Below are positions 54,312-63,925 of a stretch of 64,000 nt of DNA, in pieces. The stretch lies in NCBI RefSeq assembly GCF_900636535.1, contig NZ_LR134289.1, positions 2,914,001 through 2,978,000 on the forward strand. Reading direction: 5' to 3'. Below the pieces are notes generated by a model. That model saw only the letters and a program-made list of their open reading frames with translations. It made no database searches and was not told the DNA's origin. Source of the stretch: Chryseobacterium gleum. Lineage in GTDB: Bacteria > Bacteroidota > Bacteroidia > Flavobacteriales > Weeksellaceae. Position numbers and translations under genes: made by a program. Numbering within the stretch: position 1 is the stretch's first letter; each line of letters opens with the position of its first letter.

Positions 54312-55097
54312 ATGAAAGCAATTTGGAACGGCGCCATTGGCTTCGGTTTAGTAAACATTCCTGTTAAAATTTACTCGGCAACGGAAACCACAAAACTGGA
54401 TCTCGACATGCTCGATAAGTCTGATTTTTCCAATATCCGGTTCAAAAGAGTGAATGAAAATACGGGAAAAGAAGTAAAATGGGAAAACATCGTCAAAGGT
54501 TATCTCATGGACGACAAATACATCGTTCTTGATGAAGAAGATTACGAAGCAGCAAGCCCTGAAAAGACAAAAATACTTTCTATTGACCAATTCGTTAAAG
54601 AAGAGGAAGTAGATAGTGTTTATTTTGAAACACCTTATTATCTGGAACCTCAGAAAAATGGAGAAAGTGCTTACAGGCTTTTATTGAAGGCACTTGAAAA
54701 AACCGGCATGGTAGGCGTAGGGACATTTGTACTCCGTGACAGCGCAGCTATTGGAATGATACGTCCTTACAATGATGAAATTTTAGTCCTGAACCGTTTA
54801 AGGTTTGCTCAGGAAATAAGGGATTATGCAGATTTAAAAATCCCTGCCCAAAAGGCTCCCAAACCTGCAGAGCTCAAAATGGCAGTAAGTCTGATTGAGC
54901 AGCTTTCACAGGAATTTGATCCCGCTATGTATAAAGATACCTATTCTGATGAATTGATGAAGATCATCAAACAGAAAGCAAAAGGCAAAAACGTAAAAGC
55001 CAACAAAGCTCAGCCTGCAAAAGAAGGTAAAGTGATCGACCTTATGGCCCAATTAAAAGCCAGCCTGAATACCTCTAAATCCAAATCCGCATCGTAA
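54312..55097 (+). CDS. ku: Ku protein for non-homologous end joining
   Basis: A 261-residue bacterial Ku. It forms a homodimeric ring on DNA ends and recruits LigD. The N-terminal signature MKAIWNGAIGFGLVNIPVKI and the core phrase KYIVLDEEDYEAASP match the family. The C-terminal tail is Lys-rich (KAKGKNVKANKAQPAKEG). Its stop codon overlaps the ATG of the ligase gene (ATGA-type arrangement at 55097), showing translational coupling. Confidence 0.96.
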   Translation: MKAIWNGAIGFGLVNIPVKIYSATETTKLDLDMLDKSDFSNIRFKRVNENTGKEVKWENIVKGYLMDDKYIVLDEEDYEAASPEKTKILSIDQFVKEEEVDSVYFETPYYLEPQKNGESAYRLLLKALEKTGMVGVGTFVLRDSAAIGMIRPYNDEILVLNRLRFAQEIRDYADLKIPAQKAPKPAELKMAVSLIEQLSQEFDPAMYKDTYSDELMKIIKQKAKGKNVKANKAQPAKEGKVIDLMAQLKASLNTSKSKSAS

Positions 55098-57645
55098 TGG
55101 CACTCAAAGATTATCATAACAAAAGAAAGTTCAATGAAACCAGCGAACCAAAGGGAAAAACAAAGAAAAGCAAAGACAAGCTGATATTTGTTATACAGAG
55201 ACATGCAGCTTCCAGGCTTCATTATGACTTCCGGCTTGAAATGGAAGGTGTACTGAAAAGCTGGGCTGTTCCGAAAGGTCCGTCTTTAGACCCAAAAGAC
55301 AAACGTCTTGCCATGATGGTAGAAGATCATCCCTACGATTATAAAGATTTTGAGGGTAATATCCCAGAAGGAAATTATGGAGCCGGACAAGTGGAAGTAT
55401 GGGACAGCGGAACTTACGAACCTTTGGAAGAGAATTCTAAGCTTTCTGATGAAAAAGAACTTCTGAAAGAACTTCATGCTGGTTCTTTAAAGTTTATTTT
55501 GCACGGCAAAAAACTAAAAGGAGAATTTGCTTTGGTAAAAATGAAAAATACGGATGACAACTCATGGCTGCTCATTAAGCATAAAGACGAATTTGCAGAA
55601 AGTCCGTATGATGCTGAAGAAAACACATCACCAAAATCTTTGGTCACAAAATTTTTAGAGGAAAAAAAAAGCCTAAAAAGAAAAGAAGAAAAGAAGTCGT
55701 AACTTCTGAAAAACCATTCAGAAGCTTCAATTCTTTAACAAACGAAAAAAAGCTTAAATCTTTCATCAGGCCAATGCTGGCCAAACTTTCCGAAGATGCT
55801 TTCAACGATAAAGACTGGATATTTGAAATAAAATGGGACGGCTACAGAGCCATTGCGGACCTCAGCCATGAAAGCCCACTCTTCTATTCCCGAAACGGGA
55901 TTTCATTTTTAACAAAATTTGACAAAATTGTTCAGGATTTCGATAAGCAAAAATATCAGATGATTCTGGATGGCGAAGTTGTCGCCTATGACGAACAGGG
56001 GAAACCCAACTTCCAGCTTCTACAGCAAATCGGGGATAATCCAGGCACTCCACTTGTTTACCAGGTTTTTGACCTTCTCTGGCTGAACGGCCATTCTACT
56101 GAAGAACTTCCGCTCATTCAGCGCAAAGAACTTTTAAAAGAAGCTTTAATTGAAACTGATACCATTAAATATTGTGATCATATTCCTGAAAAAGGTATTG
56201 AATTTTTCAAACAAATGAAAAAAATGCAGCTGGAAGGTATGATTGCAAAGCGGGCAGACAGTTTATATATTGAAAACCACAGAACCAGTGACTGGCTTAA
56301 AATAAAATTTTCAAATACTGAAGAAGTAATTATTTGTGGTTTTACAGAACCGAGAGGATCACGTGAAAGTTTCGGGGCATTGATACTGGGGAGATATATT
56401 CATCAAAAACTTACCTATTGCGGCCATACAGGTACAGGATTTAATAAAACGTCTTTAAAGGAACTTTATCAAAGACTTGAGAAATTAATTGTAAAATCCT
56501 CCCCTTTCGAAAAAATTCCTAACACGAATATGCCTGTAACGTGGATAAAGCCGGAACTGGTATGCGAAATCAAATACTCTGAAATTACCCGGGACGGAAT
56601 ATTCAGACATCCTGTTTTTATAACCGTCAGAGAGGACAAAGGACCAGAAGATATCAAGGAATCACCCTTCACCGAAAAACCTAAAGAAATGAAGACAAAA
56701 ACATCATCTAAAAAAACTGAAAATTCTGAGAAAGAAAAGGAGATCACACTAGATAAGCATAAAGTTAAACTGACCAATCAGGATAAGATCTATTTTCCTA
56801 AAGATGGCATTACAAAGGGAGATGTTATTGACTATTACCAGTCTGTGGCGACTTATATTTTACCTTATCTGAAGAACCGCCCTCTTTCTCTGAACCGTTT
56901 TCCCAATGGAATTGAAGAACAGGGCTTTTATCAGAAAGATGCAGGAGACACCATACCGGACTGGATAAAAACCACGCAGGTATATTCTGAATCGAATGAC
57001 AAATACATCGACTACATTTACTGTAATGATAAAGCAACCTTAGCCTATCTGAATAATTTAGGATGTATTGATATGAATCCGTGGAACAGTTCACTTCCTG
57101 ATCTTGAACATCCTGATTACCTTGTTTTGGATCTTGATCCGTCAAAAAAGAATACATTTGATGATGTGATTGAAACAGCGCTTCAGGTGAATGAAGTTTT
57201 AAAATCGATTAAAATAAAAGGCTATTGCAAAACCTCAGGCAGCACCGGCATTCACGTTTATATTCCGATGGGTGGTAAATATGATTTTGACCAGGTAAAA
57301 GACTTCGCCCATATTCTGATGAAACAGGTAAATGAAAAACTTCCTGAACTCACCACTTTAGAGAGAAGCCTTCAGAAAAGAGATAACAAAAAAATTTATC
57401 TTGATTACCTGCAGAACAGAACCGGGCAAACCCTGGCAAGTGCATACAGCTTAAGACCTAAACAGGGAGCTTCAGTTTCTATGCCTCTGGATTGGGATGA
57501 ATTAAAACCAGGAGTGAAGCCTACGGATTTTAATATTGATAACGCTCTTGAAAGGATTAAAGAAAAGGGTGATTTGTTCAAGCCGGTTTTAGGTAAGGGA
57601 ATTGATATGATGAAGGCTTTGGAGGCGCTGCAGAATATAGATTAA
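55097..57645 (+). CDS. ligD: Multifunctional NHEJ ligase LigD, frame interrupted
   Basis: LigD repairs double-strand ends with Ku. The N-terminal frame (55097-55702) is the 3'-phosphoesterase domain (RHAASRLHYDFRLE, WAVPKGPS, NYGAGQVEVWDSG). A second frame (from about 55680 to 57645) carries the ATP-dependent ligase domain (catalytic Lys in EIKWDGYRA) and the polymerase/primase domain (DLDPS and STGIHVYIPM). A run of nine A at 55662-55670 lies at the junction. Adding one A joins EEKKK-PKKKRRKEVV to IRPMLAKL in a continuous 849-residue PE-Lig-Pol protein. It could be a base-calling error, a true mutation, or two separate proteins made by slippage. Confidence 0.88.
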
Positions 57646-57649
57646 AATA

Positions 57650-57681
57650 AAAACTCCCACATAATATATGCAGGAGTTTCT
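57650..57681. terminator. Terminator between ligD and mscS
   Basis: AAACTCC pairs with GGAGTTT around a 15-base loop. T-rich sequence follows in both directions; the loop is long, so efficiency is uncertain. Confidence 0.55.
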
Positions 57682-57698
57682 TAAAAAATTAAATATAA

Positions 57699-58544
57699 TT
57701 ATTGATTGTAAATATGTACATCTCTTTGCGGAAAAGGAATTCCGATTCCTGCTTTGTCGAGAGCTTCTTTACAACTAATGATCAGTTCCTCATTCATAGC
57801 CCAGAAGTTTTCAGTGGAGGAGCTTACCCTTACAGATAAATTGACAGCACTCTCACCAAGTTCTGTTACCACTACCTGTGGAGCAGGTGTTGAAAGAGCA
57901 TATTGATTATTTTTAATGACATTCATTAAAAGATCTTTTGTATGTCTTAAATCTGCATCATAAGCAACTCCGATATCCAATGATGTTCTTCTTGTCCCCA
58001 ATTGAGTAAAATTGGTAATACTATTGTTGGAAACAACGCCGTTAGGAATAACAATCAGTTGGTTTTGTGGTGTAATGAGTTTTGTATGAAAGATATCTAT
58101 AGCATCTACAGTTCCTGAAACTCCTGAATTGGTAGAAATAAAGTCACCAATCTTAAAAGGTTTTAATAATAAAATCAAAATTCCACCGGCAAAATTCGTT
58201 AAGGATCCCTGTAAAGCTAAACCTACTGCCAAACCTGCGGCACCAATCATGGCTACAAATGCAGAAGTTTGCACGCCCAGCTGAGTTACAACTACGATGA
58301 ACAAAAGAATATTCAGTCCCCAGTTGATAATGTTTAAAAGAAAATGCTGCAGAGAAGCTTCCATATTCCGTTTTTTGAAAGCTTTTTCAACCAATTTTTT
58401 AATCATTCTTATCATCCACGATCCAATCAGGTAAATTAATAATGCAGAAATGATTGCAGTAAAAATTCTCGGAGCCCATGAAATTGCTGAAGAGATTAAT
58501 GTATCCCAGTGCTGCTGAATGTTGTTCAATTCTAAATCGTCCAT
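57699..58544 (-). CDS. Small-conductance mechanosensitive channel (MscS)
   Basis: A 281-residue membrane channel that opens under osmotic down-shock. Three N-terminal helices are visible; the pore helix TM3 reads AFVAMIGAAGLAVGLALQGSL (Gly/Ala-rich, about residues 90-110). The beta domain follows with FKIGDFI and a VIPNGVVSNNSITNF phrase. Length is that of the E. coli MscS-type short form. It starts at ATG 58544 and converges on ligD. Confidence 0.93.
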   Translation of the reverse strand: MDDLELNNIQQHWDTLISSAISWAPRIFTAIISALLIYLIGSWMIRMIKKLVEKAFKKRNMEASLQHFLLNIINWGLNILLFIVVVTQLGVQTSAFVAMIGAAGLAVGLALQGSLTNFAGGILILLLKPFKIGDFISTNSGVSGTVDAIDIFHTKLITPQNQLIVIPNGVVSNNSITNFTQLGTRRTSLDIGVAYDADLRHTKDLLMNVIKNNQYALSTPAPQVVVTELGESAVNLSVRVSSSTENFWAMNEELIISCKEALDKAGIGIPFPQRDVHIYNQ

Positions 58545-58817
58545 TTTTGTATTATATGTGTTTTACTATTTATATCAATAAGGTATTGATATCTCCTGCA
58601 AAATTTAAACAGAAATTTACCTTACACTCCCGGAGTGAAAGTAAATTATATTGATCCTTAAAAACAGATTGCAAGCAGAACGGAATGTTTCAGCTTTACT
58701 CAATAATCATTCAGAAATTGAATTTTGCAGGAAGAAATAATTTTCGGGTCATAGAATTACAAAAACGGTACCGAAGTGTATTAACCTTAAAGAAAATAAC
58801 AATTAAATAAATATTAC
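58545..58817. other. Gap upstream of mscS
   Basis: This 273-base stretch has no credible ORF, repeat or hairpin that I can support. Confidence 0.5.
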
Positions 58818-59552
58818 CTAAGGTAATTTTGCCACCAGATTTTCCGGTAAAAGCCTCAGGATATGGTAAATAATTTTCCACTTAAAGTTTGGAACAATAG
58901 TAAAAGAATTTCCTGCATTGACAATGAATTTCGCTACATACTCTGGTTCCATGATCAGAGATCCATTCAAATCCAGCCCTTCGTTTATTTTTGTTCTGAT
59001 ATAGCCGATGACCAAAGCATTCACAATGATTTTACGGGAAGCCAGCTCCTGTCTCAATCCAGCCAGAAACTGTGTAAATGCGGCCTTTGTACTTCCATAG
59101 ACAAAATTGCTTTTCCTTCCTCTTACTCCGGACAATGAAGAAAGCCCGACAATCCTTTCCAGATTCTTATTGCCTTCATCCATTGCAATAATACTCAGAA
59201 CAGATACACCTCCCATGTAATTGACCTCCATCATTTGTTTAGCTCCCTTGAAGTCAGTTAGTGCTTTTTGATTGTCTACTAAAAAGCCTGCGGCATACAC
59301 TACAATATGCGGTTTTACAGAAAGTTCAGAATAGAATTTTTGATGGGAATCAAAATCCGCAGCATCAAAATACAAAACAGAAATTTTTGATTGATCCAGA
59401 TTATTTGAGCCGATAAAATTTTCCAGTGAAGCTGTATTTCTGGAGGCAGCAATTACTGAAAATCCTTTTTCAAGATATTGCTTTATACATTGTTTGGCAA
59501 CATCTGAATTAGCTCCCAAAATCAGGACCGTTTTGTTTGTATTTTGATTCAT
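58818..59552 (-). CDS. SDR-family oxidoreductase, DprE2-like
   Basis: A 244-residue short-chain dehydrogenase. The nucleotide-binding motif is LILGANSDVAKQ (a GxxSxxA variant of GxxxGxG), and the catalytic Ser-Tyr-Lys is visible in SSLSGVRGRKSNFVYGSTKAAF (YxxxK). The variant motif and length resemble DprE2-type epimerase partners and related exopolysaccharide enzymes. The C-terminus is hydrophobic (WKIIYHILRLLPENL) and may touch the membrane. The substrate is unknown, and no DprE1 homologue is in view. Confidence 0.85.
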   Translation of the reverse strand: MNQNTNKTVLILGANSDVAKQCIKQYLEKGFSVIAASRNTASLENFIGSNNLDQSKISVLYFDAADFDSHQKFYSELSVKPHIVVYAAGFLVDNQKALTDFKGAKQMMEVNYMGGVSVLSIIAMDEGNKNLERIVGLSSLSGVRGRKSNFVYGSTKAAFTQFLAGLRQELASRKIIVNALVIGYIRTKINEGLDLNGSLIMEPEYVAKFIVNAGNSFTIVPNFKWKIIYHILRLLPENLVAKLP

Positions 59553-59631
59553 AGCACAAAGATAAATTTTATTTAAACAATATGTTTTCGCTAATCAACA
59601 CAGGATGAATTTGCTTTTATAATTGTGCATA

Positions 59632-59670
59632 AAAAAGCTGCGGCGGGTGAACTTCGTTCACCCGCCGCAA
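59632..59670 (-). terminator. GC-rich terminator after yajC
   Basis: TGCGGCGGGTGAA (59639-59651) pairs perfectly with TTCACCCGCCGCA (59657-59669) around CTTCG. On the minus strand a T-run (GCTTTTTTA) follows, so it ends the nusB-DUF1573-yajC transcript. The high GC content makes it one of the strongest hairpins in the window. Confidence 0.88.
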
Positions 59671-59680
59671 CCAGATATTT

Positions 59681-60048
59681 TCAGACTGAATTATTTTTTT
59701 CTTCAGTGGCTGTTTCTTTTTTATCGTCTGCCTTATCAGCAGATTTTGCTCCAAAGCGGGCTTCTGTCATTTCTCTTGAAACCGCAGCTTTTTCGAATTT
59801 CAGCTTCCGGATAAAGTTTCGATTACAAAACCATCGTCCTGAACCTGAGCAATTCTTCCGTGAAGACCTGATGTAAGTACAACTCTTGTTCCTACTTTAA
59901 GGTTTTCCTGAAAGTTCTTTTCCTGCTTCTGTTTTCTCATCTGAGGTCTTATCATCAGGAAATAAAACCCTACAAACATTACACCCATCATGATCAGCAT
60001 CATTGATGAAGATCCCTGAGGCTGTGCCTGTAAAAATAATGTCAGCAT
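59681..60048 (-). CDS. yajC: Preprotein translocase subunit YajC, frame interrupted
   Basis: YajC is a small inner-membrane partner of SecDF. The N-terminal helix (about 17-37) ends in FYLMIRPQMRKQKQ-type residues (here FYFLMIRPQMRKQKQE). The beta domain has VVLTSGLHGRI. The frame from 60048 stops at 59800 after SGS. Adding one A in the AA at 59805-59806 (coding strand GGAAG to GGAAAG) continues to KLKFEKAAVSREMTEARFG and a Lys/Glu tail, stopping at 59681, with 122 residues. The restored residues are typical of YajC, so the stop is probably a sequencing error. Confidence 0.82.
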
Positions 60049-60058
60049 ATTTTAATTA

Positions 60059-60565
60059 TTATGGTTGAATGTTCGCAGTGAACGTTAATCTGATCGGAGC
60101 TTTTTCTACGTTTGCAAAAACATCTGCATACTTCTGAACGTTTCCGTCGAAGCTTGAAGAATCAAAGTGCAACGTAACTTTTCCTTTCTTACCAGGCATA
60201 ATTGGTTCTTTCGTAAAGTCCGGAGCTGTACATCCGCATCCTGGCTTCACTTCAGAAATGATTAATGGGTTTTTCCCCGTGTTGGTAATTTCGTATACGT
60301 GCTCTACTTTATCTCCTTTTTTGATTTTTCCGAAATCGAAACTGTTTTCAGATAAAGCAACAGAAGTAGAAGGTTGATTAGAAACCGGAGCTGCTGCTTC
60401 ACCAGTTGCAGGTGCTGCTGCAGAATCAGTAGTTAGAGGAGCAGCAACGGTTGCAGAGTCAGTAGCTGCAGTTTCAGTACCTTGAGTTTCTTTATTTTCT
60501 TTTTTACATGAAACTAACCCAAAGCCTATAATTGACAAGGCGATAATTGATAACGTCTTTTTCAT
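60059..60565 (-). CDS. DUF1573 lipoprotein
   Basis: A 168-residue lipoprotein. The signal peptide ends in the lipobox GLVSC (Cys20). A Thr/Ala/Pro-rich linker spans about 25-68. A DUF1573 immunoglobulin-like domain follows (FDFGKIKKGDKVEHVYEITNTG, then the Cys pair GCGCTAPD). DUF1573 proteins are common in Bacteroidota envelopes, with unknown role. It lies between nusB and yajC, with one base to nusB and 10 to yajC, so the three share a transcript. Confidence 0.88.
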   Translation of the reverse strand: MKKTLSIIALSIIGFGLVSCKKENKETQGTETAATDSATVAAPLTTDSAAAPATGEAAAPVSNQPSTSVALSENSFDFGKIKKGDKVEHVYEITNTGKNPLIISEVKPGCGCTAPDFTKEPIMPGKKGKVTLHFDSSSFDGNVQKYADVFANVEKAPIRLTFTANIQP

Positions 60566-60566
60566 T

Positions 60567-61472
60567 TTATATTCTATTTTGATCTTTACAATATTTATCT
60601 AAAATACCATTGATGAAAATATTGGAACGGTCTGTAGCAAATACTTTTGCAATCTCAATATATTCATTAATGATGACTCTTGAAGGCGTGAAAGCAAAGT
60701 TATCAAGTTCAGCAATTGCTGTAGACAAAATTACTTTATCCATTAGAGAAACTCTTTCCAGATCCCAGTTTTCGAGTCTTTCTTCCAGTTTCTTTTCATT
60801 GTTCTCCCAGTTGTTCAATGTGTCTTTCAACAGTTTTGCAGCGAAAGTTTTATCATCTTCATCTTTAATCATCTTGATCAAAGTTCTGCTTTCTTCATCC
60901 TCTCTCAGGAAACCAATTGTTTTCTGTACCATTGAATTGGCAATGTGGATATCATCATACCATGAAAGTTCCTTATCTCCTAAATAATCATGAAAATCTT
61001 CATTCTCAGCAATATATCTTAAAAATAATTTACCGATAAATTTCTGATCTTCTTCAAAAGAGTAACCTTCTTCTTTCATGAAATCCTGATAACGTTTCCC
61101 TGCAGTAATTCTTTGGAAAGTTTTCACCAATAAATCATCATGCATATCCCATTTCAGTTGCTTGTGCTGGCCGGTAAAAAATAATCTTTCAGGATTTTCT
61201 TCCAGTTTAAGCAATACCTGGTTGTTGATGAATTTTTGGTTAGGATTGATATCAGCATCAGTTTTAAGAAACTTATTCTTACCAATTTCGATCTGGTGTT
61301 CTGCCAATTCTTTAAGAGCTACCAAAAAATTAAGCTGGTAGATGTACAGATAATAGATTTTCTCTATCCCGGCAAACATGTTTTTCTCTAAAACATCAAA
61401 TTTTACAGGATTCTGGTAGTATGAATACACTGTCTGTACTACTTTTTCACGGATTTGTCGTCTTCCTAACAT
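60567..61472 (-). CDS. nusB: Transcription antitermination factor NusB, long form
   Basis: A 301-residue protein. The NusB fold, which binds boxA RNA with NusE/S10 during rRNA transcription, is spread over an N-terminal part beginning MLGRRQIREKVVQTVYSYYQ and a C-terminal part (WDLERVSLMDKVILSTAIAEL, then PSRVIINEYIEIAKVFAT). About 150 extra residues lie between, as usual in Bacteroidota. It starts at ATG 61472 and is divergent from the ABC transporter. Confidence 0.92.
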   Translation of the reverse strand: MLGRRQIREKVVQTVYSYYQNPVKFDVLEKNMFAGIEKIYYLYIYQLNFLVALKELAEHQIEIGKNKFLKTDADINPNQKFINNQVLLKLEENPERLFFTGQHKQLKWDMHDDLLVKTFQRITAGKRYQDFMKEEGYSFEEDQKFIGKLFLRYIAENEDFHDYLGDKELSWYDDIHIANSMVQKTIGFLREDEESRTLIKMIKDEDDKTFAAKLLKDTLNNWENNEKKLEERLENWDLERVSLMDKVILSTAIAELDNFAFTPSRVIINEYIEIAKVFATDRSNIFINGILDKYCKDQNRI

Positions 61473-61547
61473 TCAAAGAGCTTTTTTATGGGTGCAAAGA
61501 TACAAAATTTAAAATTGATGAAATTCGTAGTGTGATGACATTTTTGT

Positions 61548-61555
61548 AATTTTGT
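61548..61555 (+). promoter_or_regulatory. -7 box just before the ABC transporter start
   Basis: TAATTTTG fits TAnnTTTG and ends only 8 bases before the ATG at 61564. If used, the transcript would have almost no leader. Confidence 0.4.
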
Positions 61556-61563
61556 CAAACTAT

Positions 61564-63225
61564 ATGAAAGCGCTAAAAACCTTAAATCCTTATTTTTGGA
61601 AACACAGAATATTATTGTTTTGGGGAGTACTATTTATTATTGCCAGTAATTTCTTTAACATATATAAGGTTCAGTTTGTAGGGAAATCTGTAGATGAACT
61701 TACTAAAAGTGGGAATCTTGGCTTTAACCAACAGGTTTTAATTTATGTTGGAATTATCATAGGATGCTCTCTTCTAACCGGATTCTTTACCTTCATGATG
61801 AGACAGACCATTATTGTTGCTTCCAGAAGGATAGAATATGAGCTTAAAAATAAAATCTACAGACATTATCAGGATTTATCTTTAACGGATTATAAGCAGA
61901 CTACTATTGGAGACCTGATGAACAGGCTGAGTGAAGATGTAGTGGCTGTAAGAATGTATCTCGGGCCCGGAGTAATGTATGTGGCCAACCTGATTGTTCT
62001 TGTGCTGATCACTGCTATTTATATGGTAAAAACGGATGCTTCCATGACGATGTGGACTTTACTTCCGCTTCCTATTTTATCATATGCAATTTATAAAGTA
62101 AGTTCGATTATTAACAAAAAATCGAAGATCATGCAGAAAAGCCAGTCTGCAATTTCCACTTTTGTTCAGGATAGTTTTTCCGGAATCCGTGTCGTAAAAT
62201 TTTTCGCGAGAGAAAAATATATTGAAAAAAACTACGGAGTTAAAGTTACTGATTACCAGAATAAGGCTTTAGATCTTGCGAAGACAGAAGCTTATTTCTT
62301 CACCATTATTCTTTTTGTTATTGGATTATTGAACGTTGCCATCATATTGATAGGCGGTACAAAGTATATTGCCGGAGAGTTAAGCATTGGTAAAATTGCT
62401 GATTTCTTCATGTATATCAACACCCTGATTTTCCCCTTCTCTATGGTTGGATGGGTAACTTCCGTGAACCAGAGGGCTGAAGCATCTATGCAAAGAATCA
62501 ATGAATTTATGGATAAGAAATCCGAGATCATTAACACTAATTTTGAAAACTACCCTATTAAAGGAGATATAGAATTCAGAAATGTTTCTTACGTATATCC
62601 TAATACGGGAATCAAGGCACTGGATAATTTAAGCTTCAAAGTAAAAGCTGGCGAATCTCTGGCTATTATGGGTAAAACCGGAAGCGGAAAATCAACAATT
62701 GCCCTTCTTTTATGCCGACTGATAGATCCAACTGAGGGTGAAATTTTGATTGATGGTAAAAATCTTAAAGACCATAATCTGGATAACTATAGAAACTTTA
62801 TTGGATACATTCCTCAGGAAAGCTATTTATTCTCAGATACTATCGAAAATAATATTGGATTTGCCATCGACCATCCTTCTCACGAAAAAGTAGTAGAGTA
62901 TGCCAAAATTGCAGATGTTCACAAAAATATTGTTGAGTTCAAAGACCAATATAAAACACTTGTAGGTGAACGTGGCGTCATGCTTTCAGGGGGCCAAAAG
63001 CAGAGAATTTGTATCGCCAGAGCCTTAATTAAAGACCCTAATATCATTATTTTTGATGACTCTCTATCCGCTTTAGATACCGAAACCGAACACAATATTC
63101 TGGAAAATATTGATAAAAAAATCAGTAATGCCACTTCCATAATTATCACACACAGAGAGTCTAGCGCTCAAAAAGCCCACCAGATTATCAACCTGACTGA
63201 AATTGCCAATTCTGTAACCGCATAG
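61564..63225 (+). CDS. ABC transporter with fused membrane and ATPase domains
   Basis: A 553-residue half-transporter of the MsbA/MdlB type. Six transmembrane helices occupy about 1-300. The ATPase domain has Walker A MGKTGSGKSTIA (about 375), the signature LSGGQKQR (about 473), Walker B IIIFDDSLSALD (about 495) and the H-loop in ITHRES. The start is ATG 61564; a TTG four codons upstream is in frame but overlaps the promoter box. It probably works as a homodimer. Substrate (lipid, peptide or drug) is unknown. It is divergent from nusB. Confidence 0.93.
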   Translation: MKALKTLNPYFWKHRILLFWGVLFIIASNFFNIYKVQFVGKSVDELTKSGNLGFNQQVLIYVGIIIGCSLLTGFFTFMMRQTIIVASRRIEYELKNKIYRHYQDLSLTDYKQTTIGDLMNRLSEDVVAVRMYLGPGVMYVANLIVLVLITAIYMVKTDASMTMWTLLPLPILSYAIYKVSSIINKKSKIMQKSQSAISTFVQDSFSGIRVVKFFAREKYIEKNYGVKVTDYQNKALDLAKTEAYFFTIILFVIGLLNVAIILIGGTKYIAGELSIGKIADFFMYINTLIFPFSMVGWVTSVNQRAEASMQRINEFMDKKSEIINTNFENYPIKGDIEFRNVSYVYPNTGIKALDNLSFKVKAGESLAIMGKTGSGKSTIALLLCRLIDPTEGEILIDGKNLKDHNLDNYRNFIGYIPQESYLFSDTIENNIGFAIDHPSHEKVVEYAKIADVHKNIVEFKDQYKTLVGERGVMLSGGQKQRICIARALIKDPNIIIFDDSLSALDTETEHNILENIDKKISNATSIIITHRESSAQKAHQIINLTEIANSVTA

Positions 63226-63266
63226 CCATTTCGTTCTCAATTGTTAAATAAATCATAAAAAAAATT

Positions 63267-63295
63267 TTGTGATTAAAAGAATTCTTTTATATTTG
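63267..63295 (+). promoter_or_regulatory. Promoter of the DUF3276 gene
   Basis: TTG at 63267-63269 is followed after 18 bases by TATATTTG at 63288-63295, a good -33/-7 pair for Bacteroidota, 29 bases before the ATG. Confidence 0.65.
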
Positions 63296-63324
63296 TTCTT
63301 AACAAGATTAAAAAATATCTAACA

Positions 63325-63660
63325 ATGAGTGAATACAAGGAACGCCATGAAAATGAGATTTTCACGAAGGTGTTAAAAGCAGGAAGAAGAACTTATTTCT
63401 TTGATGTGCGCGAGACGAAAGCGGGAGATTATTATCTTACAATCACTGAGAGTAAGAAGAATTTCGGAGAGAATGGGGAAGCTACATTCGAGAAGCATAA
63501 AATTTACCTTTATAAAGAAGATTTTAAAAGTTTCCAGGAGATGTTTAATGAGTCCACAGATTTCATCATTAATGAAAAGGGTGAGGATGTAATTTCAGAA
63601 AAACATGACAAGGATTTCAAAAGCAGATCTTATACAATAGATTCTGACGACGAAGTTTAA
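63325..63660 (+). CDS. DUF3276 (PUR-alpha-like) nucleic-acid-binding protein
   Basis: A 111-residue protein of the DUF3276 family, which has a PUR-type fold that binds single-stranded DNA or RNA. Typical parts are FTKVLKAGRRTYFFDVRETK and YLTITESKK, then the second strand-helix unit with YKEDFKSFQEMF. The C-terminus is acidic. Present across Bacteroidota; the cellular role is not settled. It has its own promoter and terminator. Confidence 0.88.
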   Translation: MSEYKERHENEIFTKVLKAGRRTYFFDVRETKAGDYYLTITESKKNFGENGEATFEKHKIYLYKEDFKSFQEMFNESTDFIINEKGEDVISEKHDKDFKSRSYTIDSDDEV

Positions 63661-63679
63661 AAAAGAATATCTAAAAACA

Positions 63680-63708
63680 CAAGCATCTGAAAAAGATGCT
63701 TTTTTTAT
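63680..63708 (+). terminator. Terminator after the DUF3276 gene
   Basis: AAGCATCT pairs with AGATGCTT around GAAAA and is followed by a T-run. Confidence 0.9.
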
Positions 63709-63925
63709 GCTCTGAAGTCATCATTCCTATTTAAAAGAATATAATTTCAACTGCTTCAAGAGTACTTAAAGATTTTAGTAAAAACCATTTTTGCATATTT
63801 ACACAAGATTTATAAGTACAAACTGAAAAAAGTATTCAATAAAAAGTAGATGAAAACTGAGTTGCAAATGATTGAAAATGGATAGGAAATAAAAAAGTAC
63901 ACTTTCAAAAAGTGTACTTTCTTTG

